Below are positions 51,565-60,330 of a stretch of 64,000 nt of DNA, in pieces. The notes below the pieces were generated by a model. It did not search any database. It was given only the letters and a program-made list of their open reading frames with translations, and was not told where the DNA came from. This DNA comes from Deltaproteobacteria bacterium (GTDB taxonomy: Bacteria; Myxococcota_A; UBA9160; UBA4427), in NCBI GenBank assembly GCA_016713665.1, contig JADJOR010000011.1, forward strand, positions 62,001-126,000, in the 5' to 3' direction. A program made the translations under genes and the position numbers. The first letter of the stretch is position 1; each line of letters starts with the position of its first letter.

Positions 51565-52857
51565 GTGCTCGAGACCGCCGATCGCGATGCGATCTCGCCC
51601 GCCTACGGGCGCTACGTCCTCTTCGTACTCTTCCTGGTCGGCGTCTTCGCCCTCGTGGATCGACAGATCTTCGGGATGCTGATCGAGCCGATCAAGCAGG
51701 AGTTCGAGATCTCGGATACCTGGATGGGGCTCGCCTCCGGCCTCTCCTTCGCACTCTTCTTCGCCGCGGCCGGGATCCCGATCGCGCGCCTCGCCGACCG
51801 TGGGAGCCGGCGGACGATCCTCGCGGTCGGCCTCGGCGCCTGGAGCGTGCTGACCCTCGTCTCGGGCTTGACGACGACCTTCGCGCAGCTCGTGATCGCC
51901 CGCCTCGGCATCGGCGTCGGCGAGGCGGCGGGAACGCCGACGGCCCAGGCGCTCATCGCCGACTACTTCCCGCCCGAGCGGCGCGCGCGTGCCCTCGCGA
52001 TCTATTCGGTCGGTGCGAGCGTCGGGGTCGTGCTCTCGTATCTGGTCGGCGGCTACATCCTCGAGCTCTGGGGTTGGCGCGGGGTCTTCGTGGCGCTCGG
52101 CGCGCCCGGCATCGCCCTCGCCGTCCTCGTCCGACTGACCATCCGCGAGCCGCGCCGGGGCCGGTTCGACGCGAGCCCGGCCGCGCCCGTCACGACGCGC
52201 GAAGCGATCCGCCAGCTCTTCTCCGAGCCCGCCTATCGCTTCGTGGTCACCGCCTTCGCGCTGCATTCCCTGTCGCACAGCGCCGCCGCGATGTGGAACC
52301 CCGCCTATCTCGCCCGCGTCCACCAGATGGCGCCACGCGAGGCCGGTACCCTGCTCGCCTTCGGGAGCGCCTCGTTCTCCGCCCTCGGCGTGATCGTCGG
52401 CGGATTCGTGACCGACCGCCTCGCGGCGAGCGATCGCCGCTGGCTGCTGCGCCTGCCCGGCGCCGCGAGCGTCGCCTATGCGCCGCTGTCGCTGCTCTTC
52501 CTGTTCGCGCCGTCGCGGACCCTCGCCCTCCTCGGACTCGCGACCTCGGCCTTCCTCTCGGGCATCGCCATCCCGGGCATGCACGCGGCGATCCAGGAGC
52601 TCGCGCGACCGTCGACCCGCGCCACCGCCGCCGCCCTGAACCTGATGGTCCTCACCCTCGTCGGACAGGGACTCGGTCCGACCCTCGTCGGCGTCGCGAA
52701 CGACGTCCTCGCACCGCGGCTCGGCGACGGCGCCGTGCGCTGGTCTCTCGCCCTCGCCGCCCTCGTCTGCGCGGGGAGCGGCACCCAGGCCCTGCTCGGG
52801 GCTCGCCGCCTGCTCGCTTCGACGCGCACGGCGACGCCCGCAACCGCCCCTCCCTGA
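51565..52857 (+). CDS. MFS transporter, Spinster-like
   Basis: 430 aa with twelve predicted membrane segments. MFS motifs: VFALVDRQIFGMLIEPIKQEF, ARLADRGSRRTILAVGLGAWSVLTL (loop 2-3 A motif), ARLGIGVGEAAGTPTAQALIADYFPPERRARALAIYS (Spinster signature GVGEA), GRGPTLVG-like GQGLGPTLVG. The Spinster-type group exports sphingosine-like or other organic compounds in eukaryotes; the substrate here is unknown. GTG start at 51565 with GGAG five bases upstream. Confidence 0.85.
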   Translation: MLETADRDAISPAYGRYVLFVLFLVGVFALVDRQIFGMLIEPIKQEFEISDTWMGLASGLSFALFFAAAGIPIARLADRGSRRTILAVGLGAWSVLTLVSGLTTTFAQLVIARLGIGVGEAAGTPTAQALIADYFPPERRARALAIYSVGASVGVVLSYLVGGYILELWGWRGVFVALGAPGIALAVLVRLTIREPRRGRFDASPAAPVTTREAIRQLFSEPAYRFVVTAFALHSLSHSAAAMWNPAYLARVHQMAPREAGTLLAFGSASFSALGVIVGGFVTDRLAASDRRWLLRLPGAASVAYAPLSLLFLFAPSRTLALLGLATSAFLSGIAIPGMHAAIQELARPSTRATAAALNLMVLTLVGQGLGPTLVGVANDVLAPRLGDGAVRWSLALAALVCAGSGTQALLGARRLLASTRTATPATAPP

Positions 52858-53016
52858 TCCGGCGGGGCCGAAGTCCCGACCTCAACGCGATGCCGCCCAC
52901 CGCGGGCGGCGACGCGCCATCGAGCGAGCGGGGCTTCCTCTGCGCCGACGCGTCCACTACAACTCAGGGCGCCCCCATCCGATCCCGTCGAGCCCACCCG
53001 ATCATCGAGGTTCCCG

Positions 53017-54228
53017 ATGCACAGACCGCCCGCTCCCGCCCTCTCGTATCGCCTAACAACCGGAGACCGCCCCGAACGTCGCCGCGGCGCCCTCGCCGCC
53101 CTCCTCGCCGCGCTCGCCACGGCGCTCCTGATCGGCTGCGAAAAGCCCGAGTCGGGCGCGCCACCGGCCGAGGAAGGCGCGACGGCGATGGCGGCGCCGG
53201 GACCGATCCTCGATTGCGTCGCGAAGGACAATGCCCGCCCGATCTGCAAGTTCCAGAGCCCGGAAGACATCGTCGCGCTGCCCGGCAACGAGGCGCTCCT
53301 GATCAGCGGCTACGGCGCGATGGGCAGCGACGGCGTCGTCCGCAAGCCGGGCAGCCTCGTCCTGTTCACCCTCGCCGACGAGAACCCGACTCCGATCTAC
53401 TCGGGGGGCTCGGATGCCGACGTCGCCGAAGCGGGCTTCGGCGATCCGACCTGTCCCGCGCCGCCGAAGGACAAGTTCAACGCCCACGGCATCGACCTCG
53501 TCCGCCGCAGCGACGGCCGCCTCGCGCTGCTCGTCGTCCAGCATTTCGGCCGCGAAGCGATCGAGTTCTTCGAGGTCACGGGCGCCGGCCGGGATTGGCA
53601 GGTCGCCTGGAAGGGCTGCGTGCTGGCTCCGCCCGACGCGTCGCTCAACGAGGTCGTCGGCCTTCCGAACGGCGACTTCTTCACGTCGAAGATGGCTTCG
53701 ATCTCCGGTGCCTCGGACTTCACGGAGTCGATCCCGACGACGCCGACGGGCAACGTCTTCGCGTGGACCGCGCAGGGCGGCTATCGCAAGGTCGACGGAA
53801 CGGAGGGCGTGATGACCAACGGCATCGCCGCCTCCGCCGACGGCAAGACCTTGTTCGTGAACATCACGATGCAGAACGAGGTCCGGAAGGTCGACGCCGC
53901 CACGGGACAGGTCCTCGCGACCGCCCCCATCAAGATGCCCGACAACCTGACCTGGGCCCCGGACGGCAAGCGGCTGCTCGTCGCGTCGCTCCACGGCTTC
54001 GAGACGACGAATTTCAGCACCTGCGTCGACCTCGAGCAGGGCGCCTGTCCCGTCCCCTTCGCGATCCAGGCCCTCGATGCGGAGACGATGGCTCCGCTGG
54101 GAGCGGTCTACGAGAGCACGGGCGCGCCGATGGGCGGTGGCACCGTCGGTCTGCAGGTCGGCAGCGAGCTCTTCGTCGGCTCGTTCACCGGCGACCGCAT
54201 CCTGCGCGTCGCCCTGCCTGCGAGCTGA
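53017..54228 (+). CDS. Lipoprotein with SMP-30/arylesterase-like beta-propeller
   Basis: 403 aa. The N-terminus ends in a lipobox ATALLIGC near residue 41, so it is lipid-anchored. The rest is a six-bladed propeller of the SMP-30/paraoxonase type: NAHGIDLVRRSDGRLAL, LNEVVGLPNGDFFTSK, TNGIAASADGKTLFVN, WAPDGKRLLVASL. Conserved Asn/Asp/His positions would bind calcium in lactonase members. Substrate unknown. GAGG lies six bases before the ATG. Confidence 0.75.
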   Translation: MHRPPAPALSYRLTTGDRPERRRGALAALLAALATALLIGCEKPESGAPPAEEGATAMAAPGPILDCVAKDNARPICKFQSPEDIVALPGNEALLISGYGAMGSDGVVRKPGSLVLFTLADENPTPIYSGGSDADVAEAGFGDPTCPAPPKDKFNAHGIDLVRRSDGRLALLVVQHFGREAIEFFEVTGAGRDWQVAWKGCVLAPPDASLNEVVGLPNGDFFTSKMASISGASDFTESIPTTPTGNVFAWTAQGGYRKVDGTEGVMTNGIAASADGKTLFVNITMQNEVRKVDAATGQVLATAPIKMPDNLTWAPDGKRLLVASLHGFETTNFSTCVDLEQGACPVPFAIQALDAETMAPLGAVYESTGAPMGGGTVGLQVGSELFVGSFTGDRILRVALPAS

Positions 54229-54295
54229 GATCGAGCCGGCCGCCCGGTCGCGTCGCGACGCGCACCGGGCGGCCCGACGCCGCCGGGATCCCGCC

Positions 54296-54865
54296 TTGAC
54301 GAAGCTCGAGCCCGAACACCCCCGCCCGCTCTCTTCGCTCGCCGAGCGAAGCCGGCGAGTCGTCGCGCCCGACCTGCTCCAGCGCTTCGTCGACACGTTC
54401 CTCTACGCCGAAGAGGCCTTCTTCGTCGACGAGCTCACCCGCGTCGACGACGCGACGCGCTCGCTCGAAGCGGTGCTCGAGACGACGCGGCCCTTCCCGC
54501 TCGCGCGAAGTCAGCGCACGAGCGCGCTCCACCCCGCCCACGTCTCCGCCGCCGAGCTCTTGATGGCGACCGGCAGCCTCGGCTGCCTGCACGCGTTCCT
54601 GTTCCACGGCTGTCGCTGGGACGAGGGCTGGGCGGGCTTCGGCAATCGCATTCATCGCGCGGACTTCAAGCGCGTCGCGCGGATCGGGCCGCCGATCGCC
54701 CTCGAATCGAGGGAGACGCGGACCCGCGTCGGCGCCCGGCGCATCATGCTCCGATACGAATTCCGCTTCCTGCAGTCCGGAGAGGTCGTCTACCTCGGCG
54801 ACCAGTCGGCGATCTTCGTCAAGGACCGCGCCCTCGACGCGATCGGCGATTCGAGCCCCGACTAG
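54296..54865 (+). CDS. Hypothetical protein, possible FcoT-like hotdog thioesterase
   Basis: 189 aa, start uncertain (TTG at 54296, weak ribosome site). The sequence LHPAHVSAAELLMATGSLGCLHAFLFHG, followed by a beta-rich second half (KRVARIGPPIALESRETRT, RIMLRYEFRFLQSGEVVYLG), is reminiscent of hotdog-fold acyl-CoA thioesterases such as FcoT of mycobacteria. That reading rests on general resemblance only. Lies in a run with lipid-related genes and converges on sppA, sharing a CTAG stop. Confidence 0.45.
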   Translation: MTKLEPEHPRPLSSLAERSRRVVAPDLLQRFVDTFLYAEEAFFVDELTRVDDATRSLEAVLETTRPFPLARSQRTSALHPAHVSAAELLMATGSLGCLHAFLFHGCRWDEGWAGFGNRIHRADFKRVARIGPPIALESRETRTRVGARRIMLRYEFRFLQSGEVVYLGDQSAIFVKDRALDAIGDSSPD

Positions 54866-55920
54866 CGGCTCCCCGGCCAGCCCACCCCTGGCCACCACAC
54901 GTAGTGGAAGCCCGGCTCGCCGAAGAGGCGATCGAGGCGCTGGAGCGCCATCAGCTCGGCCGCCTCGCTCCCGAGCGCCGCGGAGCCCTCGATCCGGGGC
55001 ACCGCTCCCGAGCGCGTATAGAGGTTCCGTCGGATCTCCCGGGGCCGGTGATAGGTCACGACCCGCGTCGGTCCGCCGCCGAGGCGCCGCTCGAGGTCAC
55101 CGACCGCGTCGTCGAGATTGCCGATCCCGTCGACCAGCCCCGCCGCCAGGGCCTCCCGCGCGCTGAAGACCCGGCCGCTCGCGAGCTCTGCGATCTGCTC
55201 GGACGAGAGCTTCGGACGCCCCCGGCTCACGATCTCGCGGAAGCGTGCGTGCAGATCGTCGACGATGCCCTGGAGCTGGGCGCGCTCGGCCGGCGTCAGC
55301 CGACGGAACGGGGAGCCCGCGTCCTTGAACTCGCCGCCGGTGATCGTCTGGTCCTCGACGCCGAGCTTCTCCATCAGGCCGGCGAAGGAGAGGCTCGTGA
55401 AGATCACGCCGATCGAGCCCGTCACCGTCGTCGGATGGGCCTGGATCCGCTCGGCCGCCATCGCGACGTAGTAGGCGCCCGACGTCGCAGTGCCGAGGAA
55501 CTGGGCCACGACCGGGACACGCCGCTCTTCCCGGAAGCGCAGGATCTCTTCATAAACCTGCTCGCTCTCGGTCGCGGTGCCGCCCGGGCTGTCGATGCGC
55601 AACAGGACGGCGGCGATCTCGTCGTCCTGGCGGGCCCGATCGAGGACCTCCGCGATCCGCGCCGCCGTCCCGAGCATCGGCCCACCGAAGAACGAGCCCG
55701 CGAGGTCGACCTCGCCGATCACCCCGTCGATGTCGAGCAGCAGGATCTTGCGACCCTCGCGGCCGCGGACGACGGTCTCGACCAGCGCGGCCTCTTCGCC
55801 GCCGCCGAGCACGTCGATCGTGATGCAGCCGCCCGCGCAGGCAACGACCGCGAACAGGAAGAGCGGGAGCCAGGCACGGGCGGACCGGCTTGCCCTCGCC
55901 TGGCTCTCGATTCTTCGCAC
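54862..55920 (-). CDS. sppA: Signal peptide peptidase SppA, short form, lipoprotein
   Basis: 352 aa, a single S49 domain rather than the duplicated E. coli form. N-terminal lead with a lipobox-like ACAGGC near residue 32. Catalytic dyad: the Ser in TATSGAYYVAMAAERI and the Lys in GEFKDAGSPFR. The motif LRIDSPGGTATESEQVYEE is typical of S49. It degrades leftover signal peptides at the membrane. GTG start at 55920. Follows nrdJ on the same strand by 71 bases. Confidence 0.9.
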   Translation of the reverse strand: MRRIESQARASRSARAWLPLFLFAVVACAGGCITIDVLGGGEEAALVETVVRGREGRKILLLDIDGVIGEVDLAGSFFGGPMLGTAARIAEVLDRARQDDEIAAVLLRIDSPGGTATESEQVYEEILRFREERRVPVVAQFLGTATSGAYYVAMAAERIQAHPTTVTGSIGVIFTSLSFAGLMEKLGVEDQTITGGEFKDAGSPFRRLTPAERAQLQGIVDDLHARFREIVSRGRPKLSSEQIAELASGRVFSAREALAAGLVDGIGNLDDAVGDLERRLGGGPTRVVTYHRPREIRRNLYTRSGAVPRIEGSAALGSEAAELMALQRLDRLFGEPGFHYVWWPGVGWPGSR

Positions 55921-55991
55921 GGAACCCCCTCGCCCGAGCTGCGCGCGGGCCTGCGCCTCGGCCCGCCGGGCGCATCCGTCTCGATCGGTCG

Positions 55992-58925
55992 TCAGCTGCA
56001 GCCGCTCGTGCTGCCGCAGTTCGGGCACTTGTAGCAAGCGCCGTTGCGGATCATGATCGAGCCGCAGTCCATGCAGGACGGTGCGTCGGCCTGGTTGACG
56101 AAGCTCGAAGCCTGGCGCGTCGACTGCGAGTGGCTCGCGTCCGTCGTGGCGCTCCCCGACCCCCCGGCGACCGCGCCGGCGGCCGCCGCGGGCGTGCCCG
56201 ACGAGTGCGCCGAGACGAGGCTCGCCCGATTCGCCGTCGGCAATGCGATCGGCGCCAGCCCCGTCGAGTCGTCCGCGCCCTCGCTCGTCTCCTCGATCGC
56301 GAGATAGCGATCGCCGAGGTAGCGGAAGACGTAGTCCATCACGGACTTCGCGATCGGGATCTTCTTGTTGTTCGTGAAGCCCGAGGGCTCGAACCGCGTG
56401 TGGCTGAACTTGTCGACGAGCGCCTTCAGCGGAACCCCGTACTGGAGCGCGATCGACGTCATGGTCGCGATCGTGTCCATGAGGCCCGAGACCGTGCTCC
56501 CCTCCTTCGCCATCTTGAGGAAGATCTCGCCCGGCTGCCCGTCCTCGTAGAGGCCCGTCGTGAGATAGCCCTCGTGGCCCGCGATCGAGAACTTGTGGGT
56601 ATAGGCCACGCGGTGTTCGTCGGCGAGCTTGCGGCGTCGCGGGCGGTACTGGTCGAGCTCGACCAGGTTCGTCGGCACGGCCGCCTTCTTCTCCGTCACG
56701 TCCCGGCCGGCGTTCAGCGGCTGGGTCCGCTTGCTGCCGTCGCGGTAGACGGCAAGCGCCTTCAAGCCGAGCTTCCAGCCCTCGCTGTAGGCCTGCATGA
56801 CGTCGTCGACGGTCGCGTCGGTCGGCATGTTGACCGTCTTCGAGATCGCACCCGAGAGGAAGGGCTGGACAGCGCCCATCATGCGGATGTGGCCCATCCA
56901 GTCGATCGAGCGCACGCCGTTCTGGGCCCGGAAGGCGCAATCGAAGACCGGCAGATGCTCGGGCTTGAGACCCGGCGCGCCCTCGATCGTCTCCCGCGTG
57001 TCGATGTGGGCGATGATCGCGTCGACCTCGGCCGGGCCGTAGCCGAGCTTCGCGAGCGCCATCGGAACGGTCTGGTTCACGATCTTGAGGAAGCCGCCGC
57101 CGACGAGCTTCTTGTACTTCACGAGGGCGATGTCGGGCTCCACGCCGGTCGTGTCGCAGTCCATCATGAAGGCGATCGTGCCGGTCGGTGCGAGCACGGT
57201 GACCTGGCCGTTCTTGTACCCGTGCTGCTGGCCGAGCTCGAGCGCCTCGTCCCACGACCTTCGGGACAGCTTCATCAGGTCGCTCGGCACGCCCGACGGC
57301 GGCACCATGTAGGCCGCGTCGCGGTGCATCTCGATCACCTGCAGGAAGGGCTCGCGGTTCTCCGCATAGTGCAGGAACGGCCCCATCGCCGCCGCGATCT
57401 CGGCGCTCATGCGATACGCCTCGCCGCACATCAGAGAGGTCAGCGCAGCCGCGAGGTTGCGGCCCTGATCGCTGTCGTAGGGCAGGCCGAAGGCCATGAG
57501 CAGCGCGCCGAGGTTCGCGTAGCCGAGGCCGAGCGGTCGATACAGATGGCTGTTCTCGGCGATCTTCGGCGTCGGGTAGTCGGCGTAGTCGACCAGGATC
57601 TCCTGGCCGAGGATCGTGAGGCCGGCGGCGCGCCGGTAGTCCTCGACCTGGAAGCGCCCCTCGCCGTCGAGGAAGGTCATCAGGTTCAGGCTGGCGAGGT
57701 TGCAGGCCGTGTCGTCGAGGAACATGTACTCGGAGCAGGGATTGCTCGAGTGGATGCGCCCCGAGTTCTTGACCGGGTTCCAGCGGTTGATCGTCGAGTC
57801 GTACTGGATGCCCGGATCCCCGCAGACGTGGGCCGCCTCGGCCATCGTCCGCAGGACCTCCTCGGCCTGTAGCCGCTCGACGGGCTCGCCCGTCGTGACC
57901 GCCTTCGTCTGCCACGCGTCCTTGCGCCCCGCGCGCTCCATGAACTCGTCGGTGACGCGCACCGAGTGGTTCGCGTTCTGGAAGAAGACCGAGTCGTAGG
58001 CGCCGCCGGGCACGTTGAAGCCGCCGGCATAGCCCTCTTCGATCAGCGCCCAGGCCTTCTTCTCTTCCTCGGCCTTGCACTTGATGAACTCCATCACGTC
58101 GGGATGATCGACGTTCAGGATCACCATCTTGGCCGCGCGGCGCGTCTTGCCGCCCGACTTGATGACGCCCGCGAAGGCATCGAAGCCGCGCATGAACGAG
58201 ACCGGGCCGGAAGCCACGCCCCCGCCGGCGAGCAGCTCCCGCGAGGAGCGGATCGACGAGAGGTTGCTGCCCGTCCCCGAGCCGCCCTTGAAGAGCATGG
58301 CCTCGGTCTTCGCGAGGTCCATGATCGACTCCATCGTGTCGTTCACCGAGTTGATGAAGCACGCGGAGGCCTGCTGGGGCGTGCCCTCGACGCCGAGGTT
58401 GAACCAGACGGGGCTGTTGAAGGCCATCTTCTGATGGACCAGGAGATAGGTCAGCTCGTCGCTGAAGGCGTCGGCATCGGCGGGGGTCGCGAAGTAGCCG
58501 CCCGTCTCGCCCCACTCGCGGATCTTGCGGACCACGCGGCCAATCAGCTGCTTGACGCTGCGCTCACGCTCGGGGGTCCCGACGTGGCCGCGGAAGTACT
58601 TCGACACGACGACGTTGGTCGCGAGCTGGGACCATTTCTTCGGGATCTCGACGTCGGTCTGCTCGAAGACGGTCTCGCCCTTCTCGTTGGCGATGCCGGC
58701 GGAGCGCAGCTCCCACTCGACCGTGTCGAAGGGGCTCGTTCGGCCATCCGTGAAGTGGCGCTCGATATGCAGGCCGCGCGCCTTCGGGCTCGCGCCGGCG
58801 CTTCGTCCGGTCTCCGATGCCCCGGTCGCCGCGTTCGCGCCGCGCTTCCTTCCGTCCTGCCCGTCCTGCCCGTCCTGCCCGACCTTCACGTCCGCCGCTC
58901 CGTCCTGCCGCCGATCCGTCTGCAT
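55992..58925 (-). CDS. nrdJ: Adenosylcobalamin-dependent (class II) ribonucleotide reductase NrdJ
   Basis: 977 aa; reduces ribonucleotides using adenosylcobalamin. Seen: KMAFNSPVWFNLGVEG, SACFINSVNDTMESI, TGSNLSSIRSSRE, SNPCSEYMFLDDTACNLASLNL (radical and reductant residues), APTGTIAFMMDCDTTGVEPDIALV, and a C-terminal zinc ribbon CMDCGS...CYKCPNCG. The N-terminal lead contains three QDG repeats and is low complexity. ATG at 58925 has a long G run just before it. An NrdR-box pair lies about 460-510 bases upstream; sppA follows. Confidence 0.95.
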   Translation of the reverse strand: MQTDRRQDGAADVKVGQDGQDGQDGRKRGANAATGASETGRSAGASPKARGLHIERHFTDGRTSPFDTVEWELRSAGIANEKGETVFEQTDVEIPKKWSQLATNVVVSKYFRGHVGTPERERSVKQLIGRVVRKIREWGETGGYFATPADADAFSDELTYLLVHQKMAFNSPVWFNLGVEGTPQQASACFINSVNDTMESIMDLAKTEAMLFKGGSGTGSNLSSIRSSRELLAGGGVASGPVSFMRGFDAFAGVIKSGGKTRRAAKMVILNVDHPDVMEFIKCKAEEEKKAWALIEEGYAGGFNVPGGAYDSVFFQNANHSVRVTDEFMERAGRKDAWQTKAVTTGEPVERLQAEEVLRTMAEAAHVCGDPGIQYDSTINRWNPVKNSGRIHSSNPCSEYMFLDDTACNLASLNLMTFLDGEGRFQVEDYRRAAGLTILGQEILVDYADYPTPKIAENSHLYRPLGLGYANLGALLMAFGLPYDSDQGRNLAAALTSLMCGEAYRMSAEIAAAMGPFLHYAENREPFLQVIEMHRDAAYMVPPSGVPSDLMKLSRRSWDEALELGQQHGYKNGQVTVLAPTGTIAFMMDCDTTGVEPDIALVKYKKLVGGGFLKIVNQTVPMALAKLGYGPAEVDAIIAHIDTRETIEGAPGLKPEHLPVFDCAFRAQNGVRSIDWMGHIRMMGAVQPFLSGAISKTVNMPTDATVDDVMQAYSEGWKLGLKALAVYRDGSKRTQPLNAGRDVTEKKAAVPTNLVELDQYRPRRRKLADEHRVAYTHKFSIAGHEGYLTTGLYEDGQPGEIFLKMAKEGSTVSGLMDTIATMTSIALQYGVPLKALVDKFSHTRFEPSGFTNNKKIPIAKSVMDYVFRYLGDRYLAIEETSEGADDSTGLAPIALPTANRASLVSAHSSGTPAAAAGAVAGGSGSATTDASHSQSTRQASSFVNQADAPSCMDCGSIMIRNGACYKCPNCGSTSGCS

Positions 58926-59008
58926 CGTCCCCCCCGAAATCCGTCGACGTGTCTCCAGGTCGCACCCCCGCGACCCGGCCTGTCGGTGCATGTGTGGTCT
59001 AGATGAGT

Positions 59009-59036
59009 GGGGCGTCGGGAATCCTCCCGACGCCCC
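59009..59036 (-). other. Strong hairpin in the nrdJ leader
   Basis: Twelve paired bases (59009-59020 with 59025-59036) around a four-base loop, 84 bases before the nrdJ start. No T run follows, so it is not a simple terminator. A role in leader stability or translation is only inference. Confidence 0.45.
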
Positions 59037-59387
59037 CCGAACCGTGAATGGTTCCCCGCCTGGTCTCGTCCCGGTCGGGACCCGGCACCGGATCGATCCG
59101 CCCGGCCCTCTGGCCGCGCCGCTCTCGCGTCTCCCCGCCTCCGCACCCCGGTCGCCCCGATCGTACGCAAGGCACGATCCGCGAACGAAGCCCGATTCGA
59201 AGCGTGGTCTGGATGCTCACCGGTCTGCCGCAACCCTTCCGACGACTGCGGCCCTGCGACGTTCCACTCGAGTTCGTGTTCCTCCCCGCAACTACCCAGT
59301 TGCGACCCCCCCAGGCTACAGGAGGAAACTCACATCCCCGTTGCTCGGCAACTTGCCCTTCGCCGCATCGTTCGTCAACCACAAAAT

Positions 59388-59435
59388 CCACAAAATCTTG
59401 CGGCATCCGACCCTGAGGACCACAAGCCCTAGTGG
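59388..59435 (-). promoter_or_regulatory. nrdJ: Tandem NrdR boxes upstream of nrdJ
   Basis: Two 16-bp sites: CCACAAAATCTTGCGG (59388-59403) and CCACAAGCCCTAGTGG (59420-59435). Both follow the NrdR consensus ACACWATATATWGTGT at the conserved CAC and TWG positions, the second as CCAC/GTGG. The gap between them is 16 bases (32 from start to start), the spacing usual for NrdR pairs. A TTGACG lies just past the first box, at about 59373-59378 on the minus strand, so a bound repressor would block it. The match is not perfect in the centre of either site. Confidence 0.6.
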
Positions 59436-59619
59436 GTCCGACCTCGCCCACTTCGTCCCGCGCGGGACCCAATCTCGCGTTTCTGAACGTGTTTCAGAGT
59501 GACCGCAAACGGCGTTCTCGGAAAGCCCCCGGGCCGATCGGATCACACGTCGGGTCCAGACCCGGCAGAGCGCCCCGCGACGAGGTACCCGGAGCCGGTC
59601 GGCGGCGGGACGGGCGGCT

Positions 59620-60327
59620 TCAGACGGTCAGGAAGCGCCGCACGACCTCGTCGTCGAGGGCCTCGATCGCCCCCTCGGCGACCGATCGACCTTTGTCGAG
59701 GATGTGGAACCGGTCCGCCACCCGCCGGGCCAGAGGCAGCTTCTGCTCGACGAGCAGGACGGTCATGCCGAGGTCCCGATTCAGGCGGCGGATGGTGTCC
59801 CCGATCTCGTGGACGATGTTCGGCTGGATGCCCTCGGTCGGCTCGTCGAGGATGAGCAGCTCGGGCTCGAGCACGAGGGCGCGGCCGACGGCCAATTGCT
59901 GCTGCTGGCCACCCGAGAGATCGCCGCCGCGCCGGTGCTTCATGTCCCGCAAGACCGGGAACGTGTCGAGCACGCGATCCAGCGCGCGGCGACCGCGCGC
60001 CCCGGGATTCGCGACCAGCCCGAGCCGGAGATTCTCTTCGACCGAGAGGCGCGGGAAGATCTCCCGCCCCTGCGGCACGTAGGCGATCCGGCGCGTCGCC
60101 CGGGACTCCGCAGGCTCCCGCGCGATCGATTCGCCGCGATAGAGGATCTCGCCGTCGCGGATCCGTTGGAGCCCCATGATGCAGCGCAGCGTCGTCGTCT
60201 TGCCGACGCCGTTGCGGCCCATGAGACAGAGACAGGCGCCCTCGTCGACCTCGAACGAGACGTCCCAGAGCGTATGGCTCTCGCCGTAGAACTGATTCAC
60301 GCCGCGAAGACTCAGCACGCTGCCCAA
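59620..60327 (-). CDS. urtE: Urea ABC transporter ATP-binding protein UrtE
   Basis: 235 aa ATPase of the branched-chain type urea transporter. Walker A GRNGVGKTTTLRCIMG, the Q loop AYVPQGREIFPRLSVEENLRLG, signature DLSGGQQQQLAVGRAL, Walker B LLILDEPTEGIQPNIV and the His in LLVEQKL. This is the LivF-like partner; EPTEGIQPNIV is typical of UrtE. TTG start at 60327, three bases after urtD. Confidence 0.92.
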   Translation of the reverse strand: MGSVLSLRGVNQFYGESHTLWDVSFEVDEGACLCLMGRNGVGKTTTLRCIMGLQRIRDGEILYRGESIAREPAESRATRRIAYVPQGREIFPRLSVEENLRLGLVANPGARGRRALDRVLDTFPVLRDMKHRRGGDLSGGQQQQLAVGRALVLEPELLILDEPTEGIQPNIVHEIGDTIRRLNRDLGMTVLLVEQKLPLARRVADRFHILDKGRSVAEGAIEALDDEVVRRFLTV

Positions 60328-60330
60328 TGG

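Larger units (their letters stand above)
58926..59619. other. 694-base intergenic region between urtE and nrdJ
   Basis: No gene. Contains the NrdR-box pair (59388-59435), a strong hairpin at 59009-59036 (GGGGCGTCGGGA with TCCCGACGCCCC, four-base loop), and smaller hairpins at 59287-59304 (CGCAACT/AGTTGCG) and 59341-59353. The transcript start is probably near 59360, giving a leader of about 430 bases. I searched for a B12 riboswitch and did not find its conserved B12 box or the GCCACTG motif. Confidence 0.5.

Noticed and set aside
58926..59619. Cobalamin riboswitch upstream of nrdJ
   Set aside because: Neither the B12 box nor the conserved core motifs are found on either strand; the partial likeness at CGAGACC near 59065 is not enough.
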